Of a stretch of 64,000 nt of DNA, positions 16,232 to 25,620 are shown in pieces; position 1 is the first letter of the stretch, and each line of letters starts with the position of its first letter. The notes under the pieces were generated by a model. The model was given only the letters and a program-made list of their open reading frames with translations, made no database searches and was not told the origin of the DNA. Made by a program: the position numbers and the translations under genes. Origin of the DNA: CALESS01 sp041741455 (GTDB taxonomy: Bacteria; Chloroflexota; Anaerolineae; Anaerolineales; Anaerolineaceae); assembly GCA_041741455.1 (NCBI GenBank), contig JBGSJZ010000087.1, positions 124,001 through 188,000 of the forward strand. The letters are read 5' to 3'.

Positions 16232-17881
16232 TTATCCCTCGCTGCTGATTTTTCCACTCTTGCGGTAAGGCACGCTGGCACGCTCACAGACGGCCCGCAT
16301 GAAGGCCACAAATAATGGGTGAGGGCGGTTGGGGCGCGAGAGAAATTCCGGGTGGAATTGGGAGGCAAGCATGAAGGGATGATCGCGTAACTCAGCGATT
16401 TCCACCAGCCGGCCATCCGGCGAAAGACCGGAGAAGACCATCCCGTTCTCCTCGTAGATCTCTCGATAGGCATTGTTGAACTCAAAACGATGGCGATGGC
16501 GTTCCTGCACCACATTTTCTCCGTAAGCAGCTGCGGCTTTTGTGCCTGGAACGAGGTGGCAGGGGTAAAGACCCAGGCGCATGGTGCCACCCATGTCAGT
16601 AATACTCTGCTGTTCGGGCATCAGGTCAATTACTGGATGGGTTGTGTTCCGGTCAAATTCGGTTGAATTAGCTTCCTCATTCATATAGATGTGTCGGGCA
16701 AATTCCACCACCATCAATTGCATTCCCAGGCACAGACCCAGGTAAGGCACATGGTTTTCACGGGCGTGCTTAGCAGCCTGGATTTTACCTTCAATACCGC
16801 GAGCGCCAAAACCGCCGGGCACCAGGATGCCATCCACGCTCTGAATTTCATCCCAATGTTTGCCTTTTTCAACCTCCACAGAATGAATCCAGTGCAAGTC
16901 AAGTTCCACGCCCAGATGCAGGGCGGCATGGGTCAGGGCTTCGCGGACACTCATGTAGGCATCATGCAGTTCAACGTATTTGCCTACCAAGCCGACTGAG
17001 ACTTTTGGCTTTTGCCGCCGCACTTCTTGCACCAGGTTTTGCCATTCGCTCCAATCCGGTTTCTGACGCGCCTCCAGGCCGAGGCGGCGCAAGACAAATT
17101 CGGCCATGCCCAGCTTTTCAAGAAGGAGTGGGACTTCATACAGAACATTGGTAGTCACCATGGGAACCACGGCTTTTTTGTCGACATCGCAGAATAGGGC
17201 GATCTTATCCCGCAGACCTTCATCCATCGGGTAATCGGAACGGGCCACGATCATATCCGGGGCAATACCGATCGAACGCACTTCAGCAACAGAATGCTGG
17301 GTAGGTTTGGTTTTTAATTCGGAAGTTGCACCAATGTAAGGCAGCCAGGTTACATGGATGAACATTGTATTTTCCCTGCCCACATCGTTACGTAGCTGGC
17401 GCAGGGCTTCGAGGAAGGGAAGGGATTCTATATCACCCACGGTACCGCCAACTTCAATAATCACAATTTCGGCACCAGTGGTTTTGGCCACCAGACCAAC
17501 TCTGCGTTTGATTTCGTTGGTAATGTGCGGAATCACCTGGATGGTGCCACCCAGGTAATCCCCGCGCCGTTCCTTGGAGATCACCTCAGCATAAACCTGG
17601 CCAGTAGTGGTGTTGCAGACTCGGTTCAAGCGGATGTCGATAAAACGTTCGTAATGCCCCAGATCCAAATCAGTCTCAGCCCCATCGTCCAATACAAACA
17701 CCTCTCCGTGTTGATATGGTGACATGGTTCCAGGATCCACATTAATGTATGGGTCCAGTTTTTGGACTGCGACTGCAAATCCACGTTCTTTCAACAAACG
17801 GCCGAGGGCGGCTGCAGTCACGCCTTTGCCGACAGAACTGACGACCCCACCCGTGAAAAAGATGTATTTGGTTGGCATCAC
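16232..17881 (-). CDS. pyrG: CTP synthase
   Basis: Makes CTP from UTP, ATP and glutamine. 549 residues in two domains. The N-terminal synthetase has Phe-Thr-Gly-Gly-Val-Val-Ser-Ser-Val-Gly-Lys-Gly at 8-19 and Met-Ser-Pro-Tyr-Gln-His-Gly-Glu-Val near 55. The class I glutamine amidotransferase domain (about 290-545) has Gly-Leu-Cys-Leu-Gly-Met-Gln with the catalytic Cys near 383 and the His-Pro-Glu dyad near 519-521. A GGAGAGG site precedes the ATG. Confidence 0.98.
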   Translation of the reverse strand: MMPTKYIFFTGGVVSSVGKGVTAAALGRLLKERGFAVAVQKLDPYINVDPGTMSPYQHGEVFVLDDGAETDLDLGHYERFIDIRLNRVCNTTTGQVYAEVISKERRGDYLGGTIQVIPHITNEIKRRVGLVAKTTGAEIVIIEVGGTVGDIESLPFLEALRQLRNDVGRENTMFIHVTWLPYIGATSELKTKPTQHSVAEVRSIGIAPDMIVARSDYPMDEGLRDKIALFCDVDKKAVVPMVTTNVLYEVPLLLEKLGMAEFVLRRLGLEARQKPDWSEWQNLVQEVRRQKPKVSVGLVGKYVELHDAYMSVREALTHAALHLGVELDLHWIHSVEVEKGKHWDEIQSVDGILVPGGFGARGIEGKIQAAKHARENHVPYLGLCLGMQLMVVEFARHIYMNEEANSTEFDRNTTHPVIDLMPEQQSITDMGGTMRLGLYPCHLVPGTKAAAAYGENVVQERHRHRFEFNNAYREIYEENGMVFSGLSPDGRLVEIAELRDHPFMLASQFHPEFLSRPNRPHPLFVAFMRAVCERASVPYRKSGKISSEG

Positions 17882-17991
17882 CTCTCCTTAGTTATGTTCA
17901 CTCGGGAGCTACCCGAAAATGTGGATTAGTCAGGCTTAAGTTGTTGGAACGGTTCTGAATTATAACGTTTCTTTTCCATCCATTCCTTTAA

Positions 17992-18034
17992 TCAAAGAAG
18001 AAGGTCGGAAAGAATTTTGTTTTTCTTTCCGACC
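17992..18034 (-). terminator. Terminator of the S1-domain gene
   Basis: GGTCGGAAAGA and TCTTTCCGACC form a perfect 11-bp stem with an A/T-rich loop. On the reverse strand the stem is followed by TTCTTCTTTG. It sits 30 bp after the S1-domain gene stop and upstream of pyrG. Confidence 0.75.
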
Positions 18035-18064
18035 TGCATTTTATTATTAGTGCGATTTTTGGCC

Positions 18065-18952
18065 CTACGACTGCGGTTTGTTATCCAGCGTGCGTGAGAA
18101 AATCTCTTCAGTTTCGTGCGAGACGTTCTTACTGCGGGGAGCAGTGTCACGCTGTTGTTTGCGGGACTTGGCCTTTTCCATCGCGGCGCGAATGGCGAAT
18201 TCCATGGCAGTGGGTTCGGCTTCAGCAGGTGTCTGTTCATCCAGACCGGCCAGTAATTCATCAGAGACTTCAGACCCTGAGCCAGAGCGCTTGCGTGGGG
18301 CCTTCCTGGCCGTACGGCGGGGCGCACTTGGGGCATTTGGATCAGAGGGTTGAGTATTGAAGCGAGCTCGGGATGGCCTGGGCTGTTCCACCGGGCGGAC
18401 TTCCACGGGTTCTGGCTCAACCTTCTCGGGTTCGGGCAGAAGAGCTTTCATGCTCAGTTTGATTTGTTTCTTTTTGCGGTTGACATCCAGCACCAAGGCT
18501 TCAATTTCGTCGCCTTCTTTGACGACATCGCCTGGCTGGCGGACGTAACCATGCGCCATCTCGCTGATATGAACCAGACCGGGGCGTTCGGCGCCGATTT
18601 CAACAAACACGCCAAATTTCTCCAGGCGGACGACAGTGCCACGTACCGTCATATCTTTTTTGATCTCGCGCCACTCTAGATCGAGGGGTTTGATCATGGT
18701 CAGTTCGACCCGACCGTCTTTAACTTTCTTTACCCAGACTTCAACTTCTTGCCCAACTTGCAGAACATCTTCCACACGTTTAATCGGTTCGTTGGTCGGC
18801 GCGACCAGCTGAGAGATGTGGATCACCGCCGGGGTACCAACGCCGATATCAATGACCGCACCTGCCAAGCTGATCTTGACCACCTTACCGGTAAAATGTT
18901 GTTTTACTTTGATGTCCGGGCGGTTAGATTCCGCAGTCATGCTTGATTCCAT
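18065..18952 (-). CDS. S1 RNA-binding domain protein with basic disordered tail
   Basis: 295 residues. Two S1 domains are clear: about 14-84 (Gly-Lys-Val-Val-Lys-Ile start, Val-Ile-His-Ile-Ser-Gln) and about 96-165 (Gly-Thr-Val-Val-Arg-Leu-Glu-Lys-Phe-Gly-Val-Phe-Val, Leu-Val-His-Ile-Ser-Glu). The rest is Pro/Glu- then Arg/Lys-rich and probably unstructured. It resembles the short two-repeat relatives of ribosomal protein S1 found in Gram-positive and Chloroflexi genomes and probably binds mRNA or the ribosome. The ATG at 18952 has GGAGAA; the internal ATG at 18940 is the alternative. Confidence 0.85.
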   Translation of the reverse strand: MESSMTAESNRPDIKVKQHFTGKVVKISLAGAVIDIGVGTPAVIHISQLVAPTNEPIKRVEDVLQVGQEVEVWVKKVKDGRVELTMIKPLDLEWREIKKDMTVRGTVVRLEKFGVFVEIGAERPGLVHISEMAHGYVRQPGDVVKEGDEIEALVLDVNRKKKQIKLSMKALLPEPEKVEPEPVEVRPVEQPRPSRARFNTQPSDPNAPSAPRRTARKAPRKRSGSGSEVSDELLAGLDEQTPAEAEPTAMEFAIRAAMEKAKSRKQQRDTAPRSKNVSHETEEIFSRTLDNKPQS

Positions 18953-19070
18953 TTAGCAATTCTCCATAAGGTGTGATTTCAGCAAAAGAAGATTATACCG
19001 CTTGTAAAATAAACTGTCAATTTAATCCTTGGAGCAAAAATGATTTTTTACCCTTTTAATCAAGTGAATT

Positions 19071-20102
19071 TCAGTTGGATGGAATATTCTCCTTAGATTT
19101 ATCCAATTTCGGTAAGGAAGGCAGTATGCGGAAGGCGATGAAACCAAGCAAAAGTGGAATCCAGAAGGTGAGACCCCGGAAAGTGAGCATGATGACCGTG
19201 GCAGCGCCAGTTGCCACCCCCAGTGACCGCAGAAAGATTGGCCAGACCGATTCAACGATGCCAATCCCAGCTGGGGTTGGGGACACCACGGCAAACTGGT
19301 ATCCCAGACTGAATCCGGCGACGATAGTACCTGTTGAAAATGGAACCTGGTAAGCCAGGAAGCAAAGCAGAAAAATCAACATTAAAAGGCCTTTGCTGCC
19401 GATTGCCATCAAGGCGAGAATCAACAATCGGCGTGGATTTCTTCGCAGGAGAGTGACACCATCCGCTGCCTCATAGGCGAACAGACGGGCACTTTCGGGT
19501 TGAGCAAACTCCCGCCGGATAATCGGACGCAAAAGCCAGTTAATTCGTTCCACGGCCCAGGCCAAAACATTTCCCAACAATCGGGTAGATTTCATCCCCA
19601 GATATAGGAAGGCAGAAATGACCAGGGCAATGATCATCAGGAATAAAGAAGCAGTGATTTCTCCCCATTGTAGGTTGTTTCGTCTGACCAGCACAGCCAG
19701 ACCTAAGATGACCACACTGAGCAAGCCAATGGTTTCAAATAGCATGTTGAGCGCCCAGGCAATCGTTACCCGGGAGCTGGGGTGACCGCGACGTTTACCA
19801 TCCACCAGAAAAACAGCCAGGGTTGTCGCTGCGCCTGCGGTGGAGATGACGTTTACAAAGAAACCGGCAGCAAAGGTTAGGGTAAGTTGTAACCAGCTTT
19901 CTTCCAACCCGACCATTCTATAGATGGATCGATATACAAAGCCGGAATAGCCAATCCAACCCAGGGCTGTCAGAAAGGCTGATATGAGAAAAATCCATTC
20001 GCCATTCATGACAGTCTCAGCAATGGTCTCAAACTCGGAAATCTGTGTGTAGATAAACCAGATTCCTAGAATGGCAACAAGAAAGAAAAAGATTTTTCTC
20101 AA
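19071..20102 (-). CDS. Lysylphosphatidylglycerol synthase TM-region / YbhN-type membrane protein
   Basis: 343 residues with seven to eight membrane helices. The pattern (Gly-x-Phe-x-Asn-x2-x-Thr/Ser-Ala-Gly-Ala near residue 80, and Pro-Thr-Pro-Ala-Gly-Ile-Gly near 290) matches the UPF0104/YbhN family, the flippase-like part of MprF without the aminoacyl transferase domain. Proposed roles are lipid transport or flipping; none can be fixed here. It begins 9 bp after the HtrA stop and ends the CtpA/HtrA operon. Confidence 0.85.
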   Translation of the reverse strand: MRKIFFFLVAILGIWFIYTQISEFETIAETVMNGEWIFLISAFLTALGWIGYSGFVYRSIYRMVGLEESWLQLTLTFAAGFFVNVISTAGAATTLAVFLVDGKRRGHPSSRVTIAWALNMLFETIGLLSVVILGLAVLVRRNNLQWGEITASLFLMIIALVISAFLYLGMKSTRLLGNVLAWAVERINWLLRPIIRREFAQPESARLFAYEAADGVTLLRRNPRRLLILALMAIGSKGLLMLIFLLCFLAYQVPFSTGTIVAGFSLGYQFAVVSPTPAGIGIVESVWPIFLRSLGVATGAATVIMLTFRGLTFWIPLLLGFIAFRILPSLPKLDKSKENIPSN

Positions 20103-20111
20103 AAAAGCTGC

Positions 20112-21269
20112 CTATTGACCTTCTTCCAGAGTCACTTGTACTTCAATGATGCGATTCCCACGCGCAACCTTAATGATAATTGTATCGCCTGGTTGGAAAT
20201 TATAGAGGACATTCAAGTAGGGGTGTTCTTCGTCGATGGGAGTTTCATCAAATTGAGTAATGATGTCACCCTCTTGTAACCCTGCGGAGGCGGCAGGGCT
20301 GTTGGAAAATACAGAGAAGATATACACGCCATAATTTACCGGCAAGTTGTATCTGCGGGCAATCTGGGGATCAATTGGCTGCCAGTTGATCCCCAGGTAA
20401 GGTCGCAGAATCTGGCCATTTTCAATCAATTGAGTGGCAACGATCCGGGCCGTGCTGGATGGTATGGCAAACCCCAGGCCTTCTGCTACGGAGCCACTTT
20501 CAGAGCTGCGCACAATCAGCGTGTTGATGCCGATCACCTGGCCGAAAAGGTTGACTAGAGGGCCGCCCGAATTGCCAACATTAATGGCTGCATCAGTCTG
20601 AATCAGGCCTTCCATCAGATAACCATTACCAGTATCCAACGAACGACCGAGGGCGCTAATCACGCCGGCTGTGACGGAATTTTTGAAATCACCGAGAGGC
20701 GAGCCAATCGCGATGACTGTTTCCCCCGGTGATAGAAAATCGGAAGAACCCAACTCTGCCACAGCAGGCATTTCCCCACTGACGCGTAGTACAGCCAGAT
20801 CAGTGTAGGCATCGGCGCCCAGCAATTCAGCCGGCAATTCCTCTCCATTCGCCAGGGTGATCGAAAAGCTCTCCCCGCCTTCAATCACATGGTTATTGGT
20901 CAGGATCTCGCCGTTTTTACTGATGATGATGCCACTGCCACTGGAGGTGCCACCTGATACCCGGCCCCAGACCGACATGGTATCCGGCAGGGAGGCGACC
21001 ACAGTTACAACTGCCGGGCCAACTTTTTCCACCGCCTGAGTAACGGCCGATTGTACGTTGACGGCATCTAATTCCACAATGGTCTGATTTTGGCTGGTGG
21101 CTAGCGTATCAAATTCATTTTGGGAATTAGATTTAGCCACCTCGTCAACCAGTAACTGGTTTTTCATATAGCTAAACACAGCCATTCCTCCACCAATGGC
21201 CCCACCAACACCCGCTGCACCGGCAAGGGTGATGGTTAGCAGAATGTATAAAATTCGTTTTAGGGACAT
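20112..21269 (-). CDS. HtrA/DegP-type serine protease with PDZ domain
   Basis: Envelope quality-control protease. From the ATG at 21269 it has 385 residues: an N-terminal membrane anchor (about 5-35), the trypsin-like domain with the triad His127 (Asn-Asn-His-Val-Ile), Asp157 (Tyr-Thr-Asp-Leu-Ala) and Ser234 (Gly-Asn-Ser-Gly-Gly-Pro), and one C-terminal PDZ (about 290-380, Leu-Gln-Glu-Gly-Asp-Ile-Ile). The frame extends upstream to 21359, but that part overlaps ctpA. The chosen start is 1 bp after the ctpA TAG, with its AAGGGA site inside ctpA, so the two are translationally coupled. Confidence 0.95.
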   Translation of the reverse strand: MSLKRILYILLTITLAGAAGVGGAIGGGMAVFSYMKNQLLVDEVAKSNSQNEFDTLATSQNQTIVELDAVNVQSAVTQAVEKVGPAVVTVVASLPDTMSVWGRVSGGTSSGSGIIISKNGEILTNNHVIEGGESFSITLANGEELPAELLGADAYTDLAVLRVSGEMPAVAELGSSDFLSPGETVIAIGSPLGDFKNSVTAGVISALGRSLDTGNGYLMEGLIQTDAAINVGNSGGPLVNLFGQVIGINTLIVRSSESGSVAEGLGFAIPSSTARIVATQLIENGQILRPYLGINWQPIDPQIARRYNLPVNYGVYIFSVFSNSPAASAGLQEGDIITQFDETPIDEEHPYLNVLYNFQPGDTIIIKVARGNRIIEVQVTLEEGQ

Positions 21270-21270
21270 A

Positions 21271-22545
21271 CTAATTCCCTTGTAAAAGGATCTCGACAGC
21301 CTGATCCAATTGCGGATCTTCTCCAGCAGCATATTGCTCGTCGCTAATTTCAACCACAATATCTGGGGTCAGACCGACCTCATTGATTTGCCGGCTTTTG
21401 GGAGTCAGCCAGCGGGCAATGGTCACACGAACTGCACCCTGGTTATCATCCAATGGGAGCCAGACCTGTACACTGCCTTTGCCATAGGTAGTCACGCCCA
21501 GTAATTGGGCACGCCCGTAATCCTGCAGGGCTCCAGCGACAATTTCCGATGCTGAAGCCGAGCCCTCGTTTACCAGAACGATCATTGGAATTTCCAGGGC
21601 TTGACCGCGACCTTCGGTATTGAATTTTTGAACTGTGCCATCACCAAACTCTTCCAACATGGCTACTTCATTCCTGGGTAAGAATTCAGAGAGCACCTGT
21701 ACAGCAGTATCCCGATAACCTCCGCCATTGTTGCGCAAATCAAGGATCAAGCCTTTGGGATCCTGTTTCATCAGGTCATTTAGTTGTTCTTTCAATTCGC
21801 TGGTGGTTTTTTCACCGAACTGGACAAGTTGAACATAAGCAATTCCATCTTCGCGCATTTCACTGACAACGGATGGAACTACCACCTTGGCCCGTACGAT
21901 AGTCACATCGAAGGGAGTATCCTCATTTTCGCGCAGGATGGTTAAAGTAATCGATGAACCGGCCGGGCCGAGAACTTTTTTGTGAACGATCGTGCTTTCA
22001 ATCCCGGTCATATCTTCCCCATCGATTCCAATGATTTTATCTCCAGAGCGCAGCCCTGCTTTCTCAGCGGGTGTATTGGGAATGGGACTGATGATAGTCA
22101 GGTAATCACCAGTTAGATCCACCCAGGCTCCAATCCCTTCGTATTCTCCCTCAAGTGATTCGCTGGCCTGTCGGTATTGATCCGGGTCCATATAGGAAGA
22201 ATGCTTGTCTCCCAGCGCTTCGACCATACCTTTAATCGCGCCTCGCATCAAGACGGAATCGTCAACTGGTTGATCTACGTATTCTTCATGAACGATATCC
22301 CAGGCCTGCCAGAAAGGTTGAAAGAGTAGTGCCTGGTCTTCTGCTGTCAGCGGAACTTGAGTTTGAGGCAGAGGTGGAACTTGAGTTTGAGACAGAATCG
22401 GTAGGTCGGTGGGAATGACAGGCAGGACGGCGTTGGAAGGTTTAGGTAGAAACCAACCTACAAATACACCGCCGGAAAAAGAACCACCCAGCAAAACTAG
22501 GGCAACCAAACCGATGAGCAAAATGCGCTTTACACTAAGGTTCAT
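21271..22545 (-). CDS. ctpA: C-terminal processing peptidase (S41 family)
   Basis: A periplasmic or extracytoplasmic protease that trims C-termini. 424 residues: an N-terminal membrane anchor (5-32), a Pro/Gln-rich linker with a duplicated Thr-Gln-Val-Pro unit (the DNA repeat lies near 22350-22395), a PDZ domain (about 140-215, Gly-Ile-Gly-Ala-Trp and Gly-Leu-Arg-Ser-Gly-Asp-Lys-Ile), and the catalytic domain with the Ser in Gly-Ser-Ala-Ser-Ala-Ser-Glu near 330 and Lys in Tyr-Gly-Lys-Gly-Ser near 356. It pairs with HtrA downstream as an envelope protease operon. Confidence 0.95.
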   Translation of the reverse strand: MNLSVKRILLIGLVALVLLGGSFSGGVFVGWFLPKPSNAVLPVIPTDLPILSQTQVPPLPQTQVPLTAEDQALLFQPFWQAWDIVHEEYVDQPVDDSVLMRGAIKGMVEALGDKHSSYMDPDQYRQASESLEGEYEGIGAWVDLTGDYLTIISPIPNTPAEKAGLRSGDKIIGIDGEDMTGIESTIVHKKVLGPAGSSITLTILRENEDTPFDVTIVRAKVVVPSVVSEMREDGIAYVQLVQFGEKTTSELKEQLNDLMKQDPKGLILDLRNNGGGYRDTAVQVLSEFLPRNEVAMLEEFGDGTVQKFNTEGRGQALEIPMIVLVNEGSASASEIVAGALQDYGRAQLLGVTTYGKGSVQVWLPLDDNQGAVRVTIARWLTPKSRQINEVGLTPDIVVEISDEQYAAGEDPQLDQAVEILLQGN

Positions 22546-22653
22546 TTAAATTTCCTCCACAGAACGATAATCCAAGGGACAGTTCTGATTTTGATGGATC
22601 ACATATAAAAGTTATCATACCATTCTTAAATCGGAATGAAACGATCTGTATAA

Positions 22654-22902
22654 CTATTCCTGCGGGGGTGAGCGACGATCTTTCCGGAGTTGCTCTGCCT
22701 GTGAATGGAGTTTTTCCCAATCGGAATCCTCACGTGCCCAGGGCTTGCGCAGGGTATTGATGATTCGATTTCCCTGGATGGCCTCATCCGGCGGCTTTTG
22801 ATCTTTGCGTCGCCAGGCAGCAAAAAGACTGAGGTACAAACCCAATACCATGAAGACAATTGAGCCTAGGCAAACCCAACCCAGGATGGGGATATCATTC
22901 AT
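22654..22902 (-). CDS. Small single-pass membrane protein
   Basis: 82 residues: one membrane helix (about 6-28), then a charged cytoplasmic tail that looks helical (Trp-Glu-Lys-Leu-x-Ser-Gln-Ala-Glu-Gln-Leu). Its ATG overlaps the TAA of the HAD phosphatase gene (TAATG), so it is translated by re-initiation. No family recognised. The 108 bp between it and ctpA hold no gene. Confidence 0.65.
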   Translation of the reverse strand: MNDIPILGWVCLGSIVFMVLGLYLSLFAAWRRKDQKPPDEAIQGNRIINTLRKPWAREDSDWEKLHSQAEQLRKDRRSPPQE

Positions 22903-23546
22903 TAGACCTCCAAAAATTCCAGCGGGAGGACAGCAGGTAGGTCATGGATGCTGGTGATATGGGCATGGGCATCGATATAAGTTTGAGTACCCACTTGAAT
23001 GGTGAACATACCAAGTTGGCGACCAGTTGTGAGATTGCGGGGGGTATCATCCACCAGGATGCAGGATCCGGCTTCGGTAACGCCTGCTTTTTCTAAAGCC
23101 AAATGAAAAGCCTCCGGCATGGGTTTGCAATAGGGGGCAATATCCAGGATATCAATAATCCCCTGGAAAATGGGATCGACCTGCAAAGTGGACAAGACGC
23201 GCAAGGCATGGTCACGGCTGGCATTGGTGAAGATCCACTTTGGTTGTGGAATGGAGGATAACATGCGGTTTAAGTCTGGATCCGGTCCTACAAGACTTTC
23301 AATTGGCACTTGGTGTACAAAATCCAGGTAATCCAATCCATCGATGCCATATTCGATCTGCAGACCGCGCAAGGTTGTGCCATATTTGTGGAATAAGCTT
23401 TCCCGAATTTTGGAGACATCACTCGGGGGAAAACCAACTCTTTCTTGCATATACAGGTTAATTCGGTAGCCGATCAGGTCCCAGATCCCAGTAGTGGATG
23501 GATAAAGGGTATCATCCAAGTCTAACAAGAGAGTTTTATATGGCAT
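22902..23546 (-). CDS. HAD-family hydrolase, pyrimidine 5'-nucleotidase type
   Basis: 214 residues. Motif I is Leu-Asp-Leu-Asp-Asp-Thr-Leu-Tyr-Pro at 7-15, the variant with a second Asp-Asp and Tyr typical of SDT1/PHM8-like pyrimidine 5'-nucleotidases. Motif II is Phe-Thr-Asn-Ala near 100, motif III is a Lys-Pro-Met-Pro near 140, and motif IV is Leu-Val-Asp-Asp-Thr near 163. It probably dephosphorylates nucleotides or small phosphates. First gene of the small membrane protein/ctpA/htrA/ybhN run. Confidence 0.85.
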   Translation of the reverse strand: MPYKTLLLDLDDTLYPSTTGIWDLIGYRINLYMQERVGFPPSDVSKIRESLFHKYGTTLRGLQIEYGIDGLDYLDFVHQVPIESLVGPDPDLNRMLSSIPQPKWIFTNASRDHALRVLSTLQVDPIFQGIIDILDIAPYCKPMPEAFHLALEKAGVTEAGSCILVDDTPRNLTTGRQLGMFTIQVGTQTYIDAHAHITSIHDLPAVLPLEFLEV

Positions 23547-23646
23547 ATGTGAAGTATAACGGATGGATTGGTGGCGCGCAAATGGATGGTTTCCAAGTGC
23601 TTAGAGGAGGATTGGGTGTGTTTTACAATCCGGTCAGAAAAATATG

Positions 23647-23675
23647 CCGGGTCATATTGGATAAATATGACCCGG
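23647..23675. promoter_or_regulatory. Perfect 12-bp inverted repeat in the HAD/mutL intergenic region
   Basis: CCGGGTCATATT and AATATGACCCGG flank a 5-bp spacer inside the 309-bp divergent intergenic region (23547-23855), which otherwise holds only the mutL -10 box TATAAT at 23833-23838. No T-tract follows on either strand, so an operator or an RNA stem is more likely than a terminator. A 91-codon frame across this region has no coding character. Confidence 0.45.
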
Positions 23676-23855
23676 GTAGGATGATGAGAAGACTGGAATC
23701 AGTTAGGATAAAAAAACCTAAAGGTCATCCATTTGGCTGTACCTTGGTTTTGATTCTAGAAAAATTCATTTAACGGAGGGTATTCTTGCCCGGTTCTTTG
23801 GAATTGATGGTTTGAATTTCCTTCATCTTAGGTATAATCTAAGCAGCCAATTTAT

Positions 23856-25595
23856 ATGCCCATTCGAATCCTTTCTGACGATGTAGCATCCCAAATCGCA
23901 GCCGGCGAAGTCGTCGAGCGCCCGGCTTCGGTTGTCAAAGAGTTGCTGGAGAATGCCCTGGATGCTGGAGCGAGTCAGATTGTCATTCGGGTGGAACAGG
24001 CTGGGCGGGGTTTGATCGAGGTCTCGGATGATGGCTGTGGGATTTCTCCGGCTGAATTAATCATGGCTGTCGGACGGCACGCAACCAGCAAATTGACCTC
24101 AGCAGAGGATCTTTTTCATATTCGAACATTGGGTTTTCGGGGAGAAGCGCTGGCATCCATTGCTTCAGTATCGCGCTTTACCCTGATCTCACGCCAGACG
24201 ACAGCCGCCGGGGGAGCTCGGATCAATGTCGATGGCGGGCGGGTGGGGGATGTGGTGGCAATGGGCGCAGCGGTCGGCACCCTGGTACGTGTGGAAGATC
24301 TTTTTTTTAATGTGCCGGCTCGCCTAAAATTTCTCAAACAAGATTCCACCGAGCGCCAACAGATCGATGGATTGGTCACCCGTTATGCACTGGCTTATCC
24401 CCATGTCCGTTTCCAGCTATACCATGATGGAAAGTCAGTTTTGCATACTACTGGAAGCGGAAACCGGCGCGAGGTATTGGCGCATTTGTACGGGGTGGAT
24501 ACCTCCCGCCAGATGCTGGAAGTGGTACAGGAGGAAGATGATGTTCACCTGTCAGGCTTTACCAGCCCGGTGGCTTTGACCCGCTCTAATCGGCGCGATA
24601 TTACCTTCTTTGTCAACGGTCGCTGGGTCCAGGATGTAGCCTTGACCAGCGCATTAGTGCAAGCCTATCATACATATTTAATGATTGGGCGATATCCACT
24701 GGCAGCACTCTTTATTTATCTGTCGCCGGAAGAGGTGGATGTCAATGTTCACCCAGCCAAATCAGAAGTGCGCTTCCGCCATCCGGATCTGATATTTAGC
24801 GCTGTTCAGCGTGGGGTGCGGCGGGCTTTATTGGCCTATTCCCCGGTTCCAAGTCTGGGTGGGTCCTCATGGCATCTTCCGCCCACTGCCAGTACTCTGG
24901 ATCCAGCCTGGGAAATGAGTGGAGAACTGAAAACTGCTGCTCCAATCCAGCAGGCACTGCCTGAAGTGAATCCCGATTTCCTTGGAACTGAAGCGGATTT
25001 GCCAACAGGTCAGATTCCACTCTTGCGCTTGGTCGGTCAGGTTGGGCTAACCTATCTCGTTGCAGAAGGTCCGGATGGATTGTACTTAATTGACCAACAT
25101 GCCGCTCATGAGCGGGTATTGTTTGAACGGTTGATGAAGCAGAGCCAGGGAAAGGTGCCCGCTCAGGCATTGCTTGAACCGGTTGTGGTGCAGTTACCAC
25201 CGACCGGCGCCCGCACGATTCTAGACCAGTTGCAGACTCTGGCTAACTATGGCTTTGAAGTGGAACCCTTTGGCCCCAATACTTTTCAAGTGCGAACTCT
25301 GCCTGTTCTCCTCAATCGTTTGGAACCATCAGCTGCCTTACGCGTCATTGTGGAAGACTTTGAGGAAGACGAAACCCCACTGCAGAATACGATCGAAGAA
25401 AGGTTGATTGCCCGGATTTGTAAACGGGCGGCGATCAAAGGAGGGCAGGCCATGAGCCCGGAGGAACAACGATCCCTGGTGTCGGATTTGGAACGCTGCC
25501 AGTCTCCGCGCACCTGTCCCCATGGCCGACCAACCATGATTCACCTATCGGTTGATTTGCTGGAACGTCAATTTGGGCGGCGAGGCAGCCGCTAA
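23856..25595 (+). CDS. mutL: DNA mismatch repair protein MutL (endonuclease type)
   Basis: 579 residues. The GHKL ATPase N-terminus has Ile-Ala-Ala-Gly-Glu-Val-Val-Glu-Arg-Pro, the N box Glu-Leu-Leu-Glu-Asn-Ala-Leu-Asp-Ala-Gly, Asp-Asp-Gly-Cys-Gly-Ile and Arg-Gly-Glu-Ala-Leu. The C-terminus carries the metal-dependent nicking motif Asp-Gln-His-Ala-Ala-His-Glu-x4-Glu near 410 and the zinc motif Cys-Pro-His-Gly-Arg-Pro near 550. This is the form used in MutH-less bacteria. A TATAAT box lies 18 bp upstream of the ATG. mutS is not in this window. Confidence 0.97.
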   Translation: MPIRILSDDVASQIAAGEVVERPASVVKELLENALDAGASQIVIRVEQAGRGLIEVSDDGCGISPAELIMAVGRHATSKLTSAEDLFHIRTLGFRGEALASIASVSRFTLISRQTTAAGGARINVDGGRVGDVVAMGAAVGTLVRVEDLFFNVPARLKFLKQDSTERQQIDGLVTRYALAYPHVRFQLYHDGKSVLHTTGSGNRREVLAHLYGVDTSRQMLEVVQEEDDVHLSGFTSPVALTRSNRRDITFFVNGRWVQDVALTSALVQAYHTYLMIGRYPLAALFIYLSPEEVDVNVHPAKSEVRFRHPDLIFSAVQRGVRRALLAYSPVPSLGGSSWHLPPTASTLDPAWEMSGELKTAAPIQQALPEVNPDFLGTEADLPTGQIPLLRLVGQVGLTYLVAEGPDGLYLIDQHAAHERVLFERLMKQSQGKVPAQALLEPVVVQLPPTGARTILDQLQTLANYGFEVEPFGPNTFQVRTLPVLLNRLEPSAALRVIVEDFEEDETPLQNTIEERLIARICKRAAIKGGQAMSPEEQRSLVSDLERCQSPRTCPHGRPTMIHLSVDLLERQFGRRGSR

Positions 25596-25620
25596 CTAAC
25601 TGAAATTATAGGAGAGAAAA

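Noticed and set aside
23498..23773. 91-codon forward frame in the HAD/mutL gap
   Set aside because: Overlaps the HAD start and an inverted repeat; no ribosome site or recognisable sequence.
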